IMG/VR virus record: IMGVR_UViG_3300036861_000975
Coordinates: 1 to 43,286 of that record
Reading direction: 5' to 3' (one strand)
Source of the DNA: a virus
Length of the DNA: 43,286 bases
This document shows, piece by piece, positions 1 to 5,987 of the stretch. Each line of letters opens with the position of its first letter. The first letter of the stretch is position 1. Below the pieces are notes generated by a model. The model saw nothing but the letters and a program-made list of their open reading frames with translations, searched no databases and was not told the DNA's origin. The translations under genes and the position numbers were made by a program.

Positions 1-127
1 CTTCTTCGGCAGGGGGTGAAGGTCCATGCGATGCCCCGTTCCGCTGCTAAGATGCTGAGCCGGTGGTGCGTCCCGAGGCCGCTTTTAAGCAGGGTGTCGT
101 GGGTTCGATCCCCACACGGCCTACCAT
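1..127. repeat. 127-bp terminal direct repeat, left copy
   Basis: Positions 1-127 are identical to 43160-43286. A perfect repeat at both ends of a contig normally means a circular molecule, and 127 is the largest k-mer commonly used by short-read assemblers, so this is most likely assembly overlap rather than a biological terminal repeat. Removing one copy gives a 43,159-bp circle. It also means the genome was assembled as the excised or replicating form and not as an integrated prophage. Confidence 0.95.
82..126 (+). other. attP: attP core: 3' half of a tRNA-Lys(TTT) gene
   Basis: The stretch reads as a tRNA 3' half: anticodon loop CTTTTAA (82-88, anticodon TTT), 3' anticodon strand GCAGG, variable loop GTGTC, T-arm GTGGG-TTCGATC-CCCAC, acceptor strand ACGGCCT, discriminator A and CCA. 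The upstream bases do not complete a cloverleaf: the five bases before the loop do not pair with GCAGG. An incomplete tRNA next to a tyrosine integrase is the usual form of a phage attachment core, which restores the host tRNA after integration. Predicted attB is a host tRNA-Lys(TTT) gene. Confidence 0.85.
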
Positions 128-310
128 TCCACAGCGACCCGCAGCGATCCCCCGCGAACACGTAACCGACTGAGCCAGCGGGCTTCGGAGCGCTCCGACT
201 TCAGCGCGCCGGCCAGAGGCACGTTCGCAAGGGGTCCATAAGGGCCGTTGCCGTTCGGTCCAAGAAGGGTCCATGGCAGCCCCGTAGTACGGGGCGTATC
301 ATCCGCTCCC
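128..310. promoter_or_regulatory. attP arm and integrase leader
   Basis: No gene is seen in these 183 bases. They lie between the attP core and the integrase and probably hold one integrase arm region and the int promoter. CCAAGAAGGGTC at 260-271 has an exact inverted copy just after the integrase gene (1739-1750), and a related half-site (AAGGGGTCCAT) lies near 228. No convincing sigma70 promoter stands out. Confidence 0.45.
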
Positions 311-1735
311 ATGACGAACCTGCTGCCCTATCAGCGGCCGCGGCTGAAGCGATGGACGCCGGCGGCGATCGCGGCGCTGCCGGCGCCGCCGGCGGGGAAG
401 ACCGCCGAGTATCCCGACCCCGAGATGCGGCGGCTCTACGTGCGCGTCGGCCACGGCGGCGCCCGCTCCTTCGAGATCCGCTACTCGTTCCACAGCCGGC
501 GCCGGCGCCTCGCGCTGGGACCGACGCCGCCGCTCACGCTGGCGGCCGCGCGGGCGGAGGCGCGCCGGCTCCTCGAGGGCCTCGACCTCCGAGGCGAGGA
601 TCCGGGCGTGAGCCGCCGTCGCGCGGCCCAGAACGCGCTCACCCTGGCCGAGCTGGTGGGGAAGTACGTGGAGGCCGGCGGCTCGAGGCGCGGAGCGCGG
701 CGCGAGCCGATTGCGCTCTCGACGTCGAAGGAGTACCTCCGCCTCGCGAAGCGGCACCTGAAGCGGCCGCCGTTCTCGGGACCGGCCAGCGGGGTGACGC
801 TCGAGGAGATCGAGGACCTGCTCGAGGAGGTGGCCAAGAAGAGCGGCGACTCCGAGGCCAACCGGCTCTTCCAGCTGGTGCGCGCGACCTACCGCTGGGC
901 GCGCCGGATCCTGCGATGCAACCCGGCCGACGGTCTGCAGAAGCCCCGCGGCGAGAGGTCACGAGATCGCGTGCTGTCGGACCAGGAGATCGTCGCGCTC
1001 TGGAAGGCGACGGCGCCGGAGACGCTCGACGAGGCGGCCGCCGTGTCGCTCTCGAAGTGGCCACGCGACAAGAACCGCGAGAAGAAAGCGGAGAGGGCCC
1101 GCGAGATGAGGCTCCAGGCCAACGCGTGTGTGCGGCTGCAGCTGCTCCTCGGCCAGCGGCCGAACGAGACCGCCGCCATGCGGTGGCTCGACGTCGACGC
1201 CTTCGTCGGCCATGGCCGCTGGATGAACCCGTCGTCCGTGCGGAAGGACCGAAAGGTGAACGTGGTGCCGCTGGGCCCGCTCGCGACGCGGATCCTCGAA
1301 GACCTGCGGCCACTCACCGGGCTCGGCGAGCGGGTCTTTCGGGACCTGTCGCTGCGCAACGAGGTCCGCTGGTGGCGGCCCATCCTCGGGCACGCGATGA
1401 CAGAAGGCGCCGCCCACTTTACGCGGCTGGACCTGCGGAGGACCTGCGCGACCGGGTGCGCCGCGGCGGGGGCCCAGCCCTACACCGTGAGCCGGATCCT
1501 CGGGCACGCGATCCCGCACGGACAGGTGGCGATCACCATGATCTACGACCGTTTCAGTCGACTGCCGGAGACAGCCGCGGCGCTGAACGCCTGGGCCGCG
1601 CACGTGGGCGGCCTCGTCACCTGCTCGGCTTGCGGCGGCGCGATGAGGAACGAGGGCCGCACCTTGCGCTGCTCGGCCTGCGGGAGGGAACGCGAGCAGC
1701 CGAGGGCCGACGTCGTGCCGATCGCCAGGGTCTAA
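311..1735 (+). CDS. int: Tyrosine site-specific integrase (P4-like) with C-terminal zinc ribbon
   Basis: 474 residues from the ATG at 311; the reading frame is open from 248, but 311 begins where family similarity begins. The N-terminus resembles the P4-type arm-binding domain (short strands, then the AAARAEA helix), followed by a core-binding SAM-like domain and a catalytic domain. Visible catalytic residues are Arg283 (GQRPNE), Lys312, Arg376 (LDLRRT), His399 (LGH) and Tyr412 (IYDRF). The usual His of the HxxR box is Leu373. The C-terminus adds a zinc ribbon, Cys438/441/454/457, not usual for this family. It lies beside the tRNA-Lys attP, so its role is integration and, with an excisionase, excision. 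Confidence 0.93.
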   Translation: MTNLLPYQRPRLKRWTPAAIAALPAPPAGKTAEYPDPEMRRLYVRVGHGGARSFEIRYSFHSRRRRLALGPTPPLTLAAARAEARRLLEGLDLRGEDPGVSRRRAAQNALTLAELVGKYVEAGGSRRGARREPIALSTSKEYLRLAKRHLKRPPFSGPASGVTLEEIEDLLEEVAKKSGDSEANRLFQLVRATYRWARRILRCNPADGLQKPRGERSRDRVLSDQEIVALWKATAPETLDEAAAVSLSKWPRDKNREKKAERAREMRLQANACVRLQLLLGQRPNETAAMRWLDVDAFVGHGRWMNPSSVRKDRKVNVVPLGPLATRILEDLRPLTGLGERVFRDLSLRNEVRWWRPILGHAMTEGAAHFTRLDLRRTCATGCAAAGAQPYTVSRILGHAIPHGQVAITMIYDRFSRLPETAAALNAWAAHVGGLVTCSACGGAMRNEGRTLRCSACGREREQPRADVVPIARV

Positions 1736-1744
1736 TTAGACCCT
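1727..1744. terminator. Perfect 18-bp palindrome over the int stop codon
   Basis: AGGGTCTAATTAGACCCT reads the same on both strands and contains the integrase TAA. It lies between two convergent genes. It could be a weak bidirectional terminator (7-bp stem, AATT loop, only a short T-rich tail) or a protein-binding site. Its right half is part of the inverted copy of the 260-271 motif, which also fits integrase binding. Confidence 0.45.
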
Positions 1745-1759
1745 TCTTGGCCCCCCCGT

Positions 1760-2293
1760 TCAGGGCTTCGGGGCCATGGGCCCACCGCCGCCTTGGCGAT
1801 CCACGGCAAGCGATGTCGTCGATGAGCGGGTTAGCTCGCCGCGGACCTCCGATGGGTCGCAGCCGCTGCCCCTGCCGCTGGACGTGAACTTCGTAGTGAG
1901 GTTCATCGCGTTCCCGATGAAATAGCCGCTCATGTTCGTGTTGATCGTCCCGCAGCCCGACGACTGGTAGCTATCCGTTCCGGCGAAGGTGTTGCCGGTG
2001 ATCGTCGTCCGGCCGAGGCCGTACGTCACGGTGCTTCCGAGCGTGGGGACGGTCAGGGTCAGGCTGCCGAGGATGAGCACGTTCCCTTCGTGCGTAACCG
2101 TCGTGCGGCCGGTGCCGCGGACCTCGGCCAGTCCTGCAACGTTGAGAAGGACCGGACCCGAATACGTTCCCGAGAAGGTCGGCACGGGTGTGGGCGTCGG
2201 AGCCGGGGTCGCCGCCGGCGCTGCCGGGGCCTTGCTGCCACCGCCGCAAGCCAAGAGCGACACGGCCAGCGCTGCCGCGAGGATTCGCCGCAT
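1760..2293 (-). CDS. Predicted lipoprotein, probable lysogenic-conversion cargo gene
   Basis: 177 residues. The N-terminus is a type II signal peptide: MRR, a hydrophobic run, then lipobox LLAC with Cys16 as the predicted lipidated residue. A Pro/Ala/Thr linker follows (about 24-38), then a Ser/Thr/Gly-rich, probably beta-stranded domain with two cysteines (CGT and GCD). A strong ribosome site, AGGAGGTG, precedes the ATG. It lies on the minus strand between integrase and repressor, the classic place for a gene expressed from the prophage. It may alter the host envelope or block superinfection; this is inference from position and export signal. Confidence 0.75.
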   Translation of the reverse strand: MRRILAAALAVSLLACGGGSKAPAAPAATPAPTPTPVPTFSGTYSGPVLLNVAGLAEVRGTGRTTVTHEGNVLILGSLTLTVPTLGSTVTYGLGRTTITGNTFAGTDSYQSSGCGTINTNMSGYFIGNAMNLTTKFTSSGRGSGCDPSEVRGELTRSSTTSLAVDRQGGGGPMAPKP

Positions 2294-2368
2294 AGAACAC
2301 CTCCTGTGTGGAGAGAGGCCGGGAGGCTACGCCCGCCGGCGCCTATACGTCAAGCGGTTGGCTATTGA

Positions 2369-2408
2369 CCAGGGACAGACCGGGCGCAAGCACGATCACT
2401 GTCCCTGG
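2369..2408. promoter_or_regulatory. 10-bp inverted repeat upstream of the lipoprotein gene
   Basis: CCAGGGACAG (2369-2378) and CTGTCCCTGG (2399-2408) are perfect inverted copies with a 20-base spacer, in the 235-base gap between the lipoprotein and HTH genes. There is no U-tract on the minus strand, so a terminator is less likely than an operator for the lipoprotein gene. A possible minus-strand -35 (TTGACG, complement of 2348-2353) lies just downstream. Nothing else is seen in the gap. Confidence 0.5.
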
Positions 2409-2528
2409 AATCGAAGTCTGGATAGGATGTTGCCGCTTCAGGGCTCCATCTCTGTGACACGCCTCACGTAGGGGGTTCCAGGCCCGGGCAGAAAGGCCGT
2501 CGTGCGGGTCCGCGTCCGTCCAGCGCGG

Positions 2529-2852
2529 TCAGGCGCCGCGCTTTCGCGGGCGCGGCCGCGGGTGCGTCTCCTCGACCCCCCTCTCCCTCACCCAGCACCG
2601 TATCAGCTCAAGCGCCGCGTATTGGCACGGATCGCCCTTCTCCCATCGGTGATACGTCTGGGGCGACACGTCGACAAGGCGGGCCATCTCGACCTGGGTG
2701 AGGCCGAGAACCGCTCGCATCCTGCGGAGCTCAACGGCCTCCGCATTGTGGTCGCGTTGGGGATTCAGCCGGTCCTTCGGGAGCGGCATGACGGCGGTCA
2801 TATCACCACGCCGTATAGGCCCCCGACAATGCTTGCGAGCGCTACGTCCCAT
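2529..2852 (-). CDS. HTH (XRE-type) transcriptional regulator, candidate lysogeny repressor
   Basis: 107 residues, or 90 if the internal ATG at 2801 is used. Residues about 43-73 form an XRE-type helix-turn-helix, with GLTQVEMARLV and VSPQTYHRWEKGD. The Arg/Pro-rich C-terminus has no recognisable oligomerisation or RecA-cleavage domain. It is transcribed away from the early operon across a shared control region, as expected of a phage repressor. Its HTH also resembles that of MqsA-type antitoxins, but no toxin gene is adjacent. The family call is firm; the repressor role is inferred from position. Confidence 0.75.
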   Translation of the reverse strand: MGRSARKHCRGPIRRGDMTAVMPLPKDRLNPQRDHNAEAVELRRMRAVLGLTQVEMARLVDVSPQTYHRWEKGDPCQYAALELIRCWVRERGVEETHPRPRPRKRGA

Positions 2853-2866
2853 CAGCTAGCCGCAGC

Positions 2867-2932
2867 AGTACACCATAACAGCTACACACAGTCAACTATG
2901 CTATTGACTAGTCGAAATGTTAGGAGTAGTGT
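2867..2932. promoter_or_regulatory. Divergent promoter pair whose -35 boxes form an inverted repeat
   Basis: Plus strand: TTGACT (2904-2909), 17 bases, TAGTGT (2927-2932), driving the early operon at 2951. Minus strand: TTGACT (complement of 2890-2895), 17 bases, TGTACT (complement of 2867-2872), driving the HTH gene. The two TTGACT boxes are the arms of an inverted repeat, AGTCAA-8 bases-TTGACT, at 2890-2909. A regulator dimer bound there would cover both -35 elements. The region is clearly richer in A+T than its surroundings. Confidence 0.6.
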
Positions 2933-2950
2933 CCCGAAGATAGGCGAGAC

Positions 2951-3610
2951 ATGCCGGCGCTGAAGCGGGTCCCCGACGATGCGGTTGCGGCTGCGCTACT
3001 GAAGTGGCGAAAGCTGCAGCCAGCTGCCGAGTCCGTCGGGATGGACCGCAAGAACTTCCGAGAGCGTGTCTTTCGCCTACCTCCCTCCATGCGTGATGAG
3101 TTACGGCGGGCTGGGGTGTACCCAGCGGAGCGCGGTGTCGTGGAGCGCGGTGTCGTGGAGGGAGGCGAGGTGGGACCTATGGGGTCTAGTGGGACAGCTG
3201 GGGCTAGTGGGGTGGGGCGTATCAAAAGCACAAGGCCTGGTGGGGAAAATATTCGAACTGGGGTCTATCCCGGTCGGGACGACACATCTACCTTCCCGCC
3301 CGTGCAGATGACGGAAGCAGAGCCGGGCGGCCGACAGGTTCCGATTCGCACCGTCCCGGCGAAGCCCAAGCCGGCCAAGATCGACCCCGACAATCAGGAG
3401 CGTCTCGACGCGACCACCCGTCGCCTGTCGAGCCATTGGAATGTCGAGACCGATGCGACGACACTCGCGAATCAGCTGATCGAAGAGGTCCTTCCTCTAT
3501 GGGAGCGGGTGAAGCTCGATCCTTCCCTTGAGGTCGTCGTCCGAAAGAAGGGCGAGCCGTCGGCCTCCGTCAAGCGCAAGAAGGACGAGAAAGGCGGCGG
3601 CGAGCGATGA
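2951..3610 (+). CDS. First early-operon gene, putative DNA-binding protein
   Basis: 219 residues, unrecognised. Residues about 8-42 look helix-turn-helix-like (AAALLKWRKLQPAAESVGM, then DRKNFRERVFRL). A low-complexity Gly/Val/Glu stretch follows, encoded by a short tandem DNA repeat (around 3123-3160, protein ERGVVERGVVEG), and then a basic Lys-rich C-terminus. It lies 20-odd bases downstream of the early promoter, where many phages place a Cro-like or early regulator. That role is inferred from position. The next gene starts at ATGA on its stop. Confidence 0.55.
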   Translation: MPALKRVPDDAVAAALLKWRKLQPAAESVGMDRKNFRERVFRLPPSMRDELRRAGVYPAERGVVERGVVEGGEVGPMGSSGTAGASGVGRIKSTRPGGENIRTGVYPGRDDTSTFPPVQMTEAEPGGRQVPIRTVPAKPKPAKIDPDNQERLDATTRRLSSHWNVETDATTLANQLIEEVLPLWERVKLDPSLEVVVRKKGEPSASVKRKKDEKGGGER

Positions 3611-4086
3611 GCGAGCCTGCCGCGGCGGAAGTGATCGCGGCCGCGCACGCTCTGCTGGCGCGGGTCTTCGAGATCTACCGCCACGAAGACGTCGAGCGTG
3701 TATCGAAGAGCGAGCCCGAAAGCCTTCTCGGCCGAGCGAAGCAGCTCGAGGCCGCGCTCGCCGGCGTCCAGCCAAAAGGAATCGTCTGGAACAAGCCCCG
3801 CGGCGCCGCGTGGCCTGACGCGCCTTGGACAGTGGACCGCGGGAATCACCTCTCGCGCATCTGGTCGGCCACGGGCTTCGTCGGAGCGATCGACGAGCCC
3901 TACGTGGACCTCGTCCATGCGTCACCGCGCATGCTGGCGTCTCTGAAGGAATGGTTCGACGGAGAGAGCGCCGGACTCTTCGCTGATCTCGCGACCGCAC
4001 GGGGCGCTGAGGATCGGGCGCGCGCAGCGATCGCCGCGGCCGAGATCCGCCGAGCAGCTCGATCGCGCCCTCAGGCGCGGCGATGA
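3607..4086 (+). CDS. Hypothetical early protein
   Basis: 159 residues, no family recognised. It is predicted mainly helical at both ends (Ala/Glu-rich) with a Trp/Pro-rich middle (WNKPRGAAWPDAPW). The start ATG overlaps the upstream stop as ATGA, and its own stop overlaps the next gene the same way, so it is translationally coupled in the early operon. No signal peptide or membrane segment is seen. Confidence 0.6.
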   Translation: MSEPAAAEVIAAAHALLARVFEIYRHEDVERVSKSEPESLLGRAKQLEAALAGVQPKGIVWNKPRGAAWPDAPWTVDRGNHLSRIWSATGFVGAIDEPYVDLVHASPRMLASLKEWFDGESAGLFADLATARGAEDRARAAIAAAEIRRAARSRPQARR

Positions 4087-4271
4087 CGCGCGACCTATTC
4101 CGCGTGTGGATCGACGACGACGACGTCCTGCAGGCGTCGATCGAGGTGCCGGAGCGCTTCGACGGCAAATTCGCCGACCGGGAGCAGATGACCAAGGTCC
4201 ACGAGGTCATCGCCTACGGCCGTGAGTTCTTGGACGCACTGCTCGAGGGGATGGGGAAGGTGGCGAGCTGA
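4083..4271 (+). CDS. Small acidic hypothetical protein
   Basis: 62 residues, not recognised. It has an acidic N-terminus (WIDDDDVLQ) and a helical C-terminal half. ATGA overlap with the upstream gene and TGATG overlap with the downstream gene support expression within the operon. A small acidic early phage protein could be an inhibitor of a host protein, but nothing in the sequence shows this. Confidence 0.55.
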   Translation: MTRDLFRVWIDDDDVLQASIEVPERFDGKFADREQMTKVHEVIAYGREFLDALLEGMGKVAS

Positions 4272-4510
4272 TGCGGCCCGTCCGCCCCGTGGCGCCGCCC
4301 CGTGGCGCGCAATTCGCGACCTTCGCGGAGCACCAGCCGGAATACGACCCGCTGCCGGCTTCGGTGAGCGCCGACGGCCTAGTCATGACGGAATGGGAGC
4401 CTACGGCCGAGGAACTGGCGGCGCTCGTAGCCGGCGGCCGCGTCCGGATCTGGCTGCACACCTACGGGCGGCCGCTCCAGCCATTGAACGTCGAGGTGGC
4501 CGCTCCGTGA
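4271..4510 (+). CDS. Small hypothetical protein
   Basis: 79 residues. A Pro/Arg-rich N-terminus leads to a compact C-terminal segment (WEPTAEELAALVAGG, then LHTYGRPLQPLNVEV). Proteins of this shape occur in early regions of other high-GC phages, but no function is known to me. The ATG overlaps the upstream stop (TGATG), and the next gene begins at GTGA on its stop. Confidence 0.55.
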   Translation: MRPVRPVAPPRGAQFATFAEHQPEYDPLPASVSADGLVMTEWEPTAEELAALVAGGRVRIWLHTYGRPLQPLNVEVAAP

Positions 4511-4758
4511 GCGGGACCAAGCACCTCCAGCTTGTCGCGAACGGCCGCCCGCGGCCGCTCGCCCGCGCCGAGCTCGAGGCGCTGACGGCCCCGTTCCGCC
4601 GCGAGCGTGAAGCACGCCGGCAGCGGCGCGCGGCCTTGGCGAGCACCTGGCGCTTCCTCGAGCGCCACGGTTTCGGGTGGCTGATCGGCGCCGGGATCCT
4701 GACCGCGGCCGTCACGTTCGCGGCGCTGGCTCTCTTCGCGGCGGGGGCCTGGCGGTGA
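4507..4758 (+). CDS. Small single-pass membrane protein
   Basis: 83 residues from a GTG that overlaps the upstream stop as GTGA. The reading frame is open further upstream, but that part runs through the preceding genes. A basic, helical N-terminal region (FRREREARRQRRAALAST) is followed by one strong transmembrane helix near residues 57-81. Positive residues before the helix suggest the N-terminus stays inside the cell. Role unknown. Confidence 0.6.
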   Translation: MSGTKHLQLVANGRPRPLARAELEALTAPFRREREARRQRRAALASTWRFLERHGFGWLIGAGILTAAVTFAALALFAAGAWR

Positions 4759-4812
4759 GCCGGCGCTACGCCGGCGGCGGCACGTGGACCTCCTCAGACA
4801 TCGGCGAACCCG

Positions 4813-5265
4813 TCAATGGCCGCCGTATTTCGACTTCGTTCTCGGCTCCGCCTTCAGCGTCACGACCGCGCCGATCTCGGTCAGCGTCCGCCCGCCGACG
4901 GAGAAAACGATCCGGTGGAGGCCGGAGCAGTCGAGGACGAGCTCGCAGGGTTTCATGACGAAATCCTGCCCTCTACGCTTCTCCGTGAACACGATCTCGA
5001 TTGCGTTCCACTGCCGCTTCGTTCCGTTGGGCGCGACATGCGCGACGTCGACGACGACCTTGCCGATAGGCGGTGCCGTCAGACGGACGAAAAGGCAACA
5101 AGTGAAGCTCGCCCCGATTACCGCCCCTGGCGGAGCGTCGAACAGGGTGATGCCGATGTCGTTGAGGATGTCGGTGATCGAGTACTGGCCCGCGGGCCCC
5201 TTCGACGCGTCGCGACACAACAGCGCGGCGTTCACGAAGGGAAGCGGGCGATCTGGACTGCTCAT
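4813..5265 (-). CDS. DUF6941-like protein, antisense cargo gene in the early operon
   Basis: 150 residues on the minus strand, inserted in an otherwise plus-strand operon. Its pattern (FVNAALLCRDA, then YSITDILNDIGI, two beta-rich halves, LHRIVF near the end) resembles the DUF6941 family, proteins of unknown function about this size. AGGAGG lies 11 bases before the ATG. Having its own orientation suggests a separately expressed cargo gene, possibly active in the lysogen. Family assignment is from memory of the pattern and only moderately sure. Confidence 0.55.
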   Translation of the reverse strand: MSSPDRPLPFVNAALLCRDASKGPAGQYSITDILNDIGITLFDAPPGAVIGASFTCCLFVRLTAPPIGKVVVDVAHVAPNGTKRQWNAIEIVFTEKRRGQDFVMKPCELVLDCSGLHRIVFSVGGRTLTEIGAVVTLKAEPRTKSKYGGH

Positions 5266-5376
5266 GGGAGATCAAGCCTCCTTTGGGCACAGGTCGCGCT
5301 CGGGGGCCCCCGCCCCCGGCGCGGCCGATTTCCACCAGCCTGACTCTCAGCCGCGTCAGGCCGGGACCGTGTGGCA

Positions 5377-5643
5377 ATGACCACGCCGGCGCCACCCCCG
5401 CCTCGTCACCAGCTGCTGCAGCAGCTCTCGCCCAAGAGCCGCGCGCTCCGGGTGCGCGACGTGCGCGATCTGCTGAGCGTGTCGCGGACCACTCTCTACG
5501 AGATCCGCAGGACCGATCCCACTTTCCCCCTGCCGGTACAGGTGGCGCCGGGCACCTTCCGCTTCCTCGAGCACGAGGTCCTCGCCTGGCTACAGAGCCG
5601 CCAGCGCGTGGCCACGGTCGCGGCCGATGGGGACCAGTCATGA
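5377..5643 (+). CDS. AlpA/excisionase-like DNA-binding protein
   Basis: 88 residues from the ATG; a GTG two codons upstream is equally possible. It has the winged-helix pattern of AlpA and Xis-type proteins: RVRDVRDLLSVSRTTLYEI, then a turn, FPLPVQVAPGTFRFLEHEV and LAWLQSR. Members regulate transcription or direct integrase toward excision. It is the best excisionase candidate here, although it lies 3.6 kb from int. Its stop overlaps the next ATG as ATGA. Confidence 0.65.
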   Translation: MTTPAPPPPRHQLLQQLSPKSRALRVRDVRDLLSVSRTTLYEIRRTDPTFPLPVQVAPGTFRFLEHEVLAWLQSRQRVATVAADGDQS

Positions 5644-5987
5644 GCGCCCACCGTTACACCCCGATCGTCTCCCTCGACTGCGGCTGCGGCTGCGGGGAGT
5701 GCACCGACTTCTGCGAGTGTGCCTGCCCGCTGTGCGTCACGCTCCGCCGCGCGCGCCGGTCGGGCGAGTGGCCCGACTCGAGCACGAAGCTCCTCCGGGC
5801 CTGCACCAGCGCTCAGGTCATGCGCCGGCAGCACCGCCTCGAAGCCGCGGTGGTCGTCACCGCCGCGATCGTCTTCCTGAGCGCCGTCCTGACCGTGGCG
5901 ACCCTCGGACTCGCGCCGGTCTCGGGTCCTTGTCCCCCTGCCCCGATTGACGGCGCCCTGCCGCCGCCCATGGAGGTTTCGAGATGA
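5640..5987 (+). CDS. Cysteine-rich membrane protein
   Basis: 115 residues, unrecognised. Residues about 14-34 hold nine cysteines (CGCGCGEC, CECACPLC), a probable metal-binding knot. A transmembrane helix follows near residues 74-97 (VVVTAAIVFLSAVLTVATLG), then a Pro-rich tail. ATGA overlaps on both sides place it in the early operon. With few basic residues before the helix, topology is uncertain. Function unknown. Confidence 0.6.
   Translation: MSAHRYTPIVSLDCGCGCGECTDFCECACPLCVTLRRARRSGEWPDSSTKLLRACTSAQVMRRQHRLEAAVVVTAAIVFLSAVLTVATLGLAPVSGPCPPAPIDGALPPPMEVSR

Noticed and set aside
82-126. A functional phage-encoded tRNA-Lys
   Set aside because: Only the 3' half is present; upstream bases do not pair to make the acceptor, D or anticodon stems.
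47-274. Minus-strand frame containing VGIEPTTPCLK
   Set aside because: This peptide is the well-known antisense translation of a tRNA T-arm and anticodon region; it comes from the tRNA-Lys core and is not a gene.
352-1887. Long plus-strand frame over the integrase
   Set aside because: Arg/Gly/Ala-rich shadow of int in another frame; no motifs.
2502-2963. Plus-strand frame across the HTH gene and the control region
   Set aside because: Runs antisense through the HTH gene and across the divergent promoters; no family pattern.
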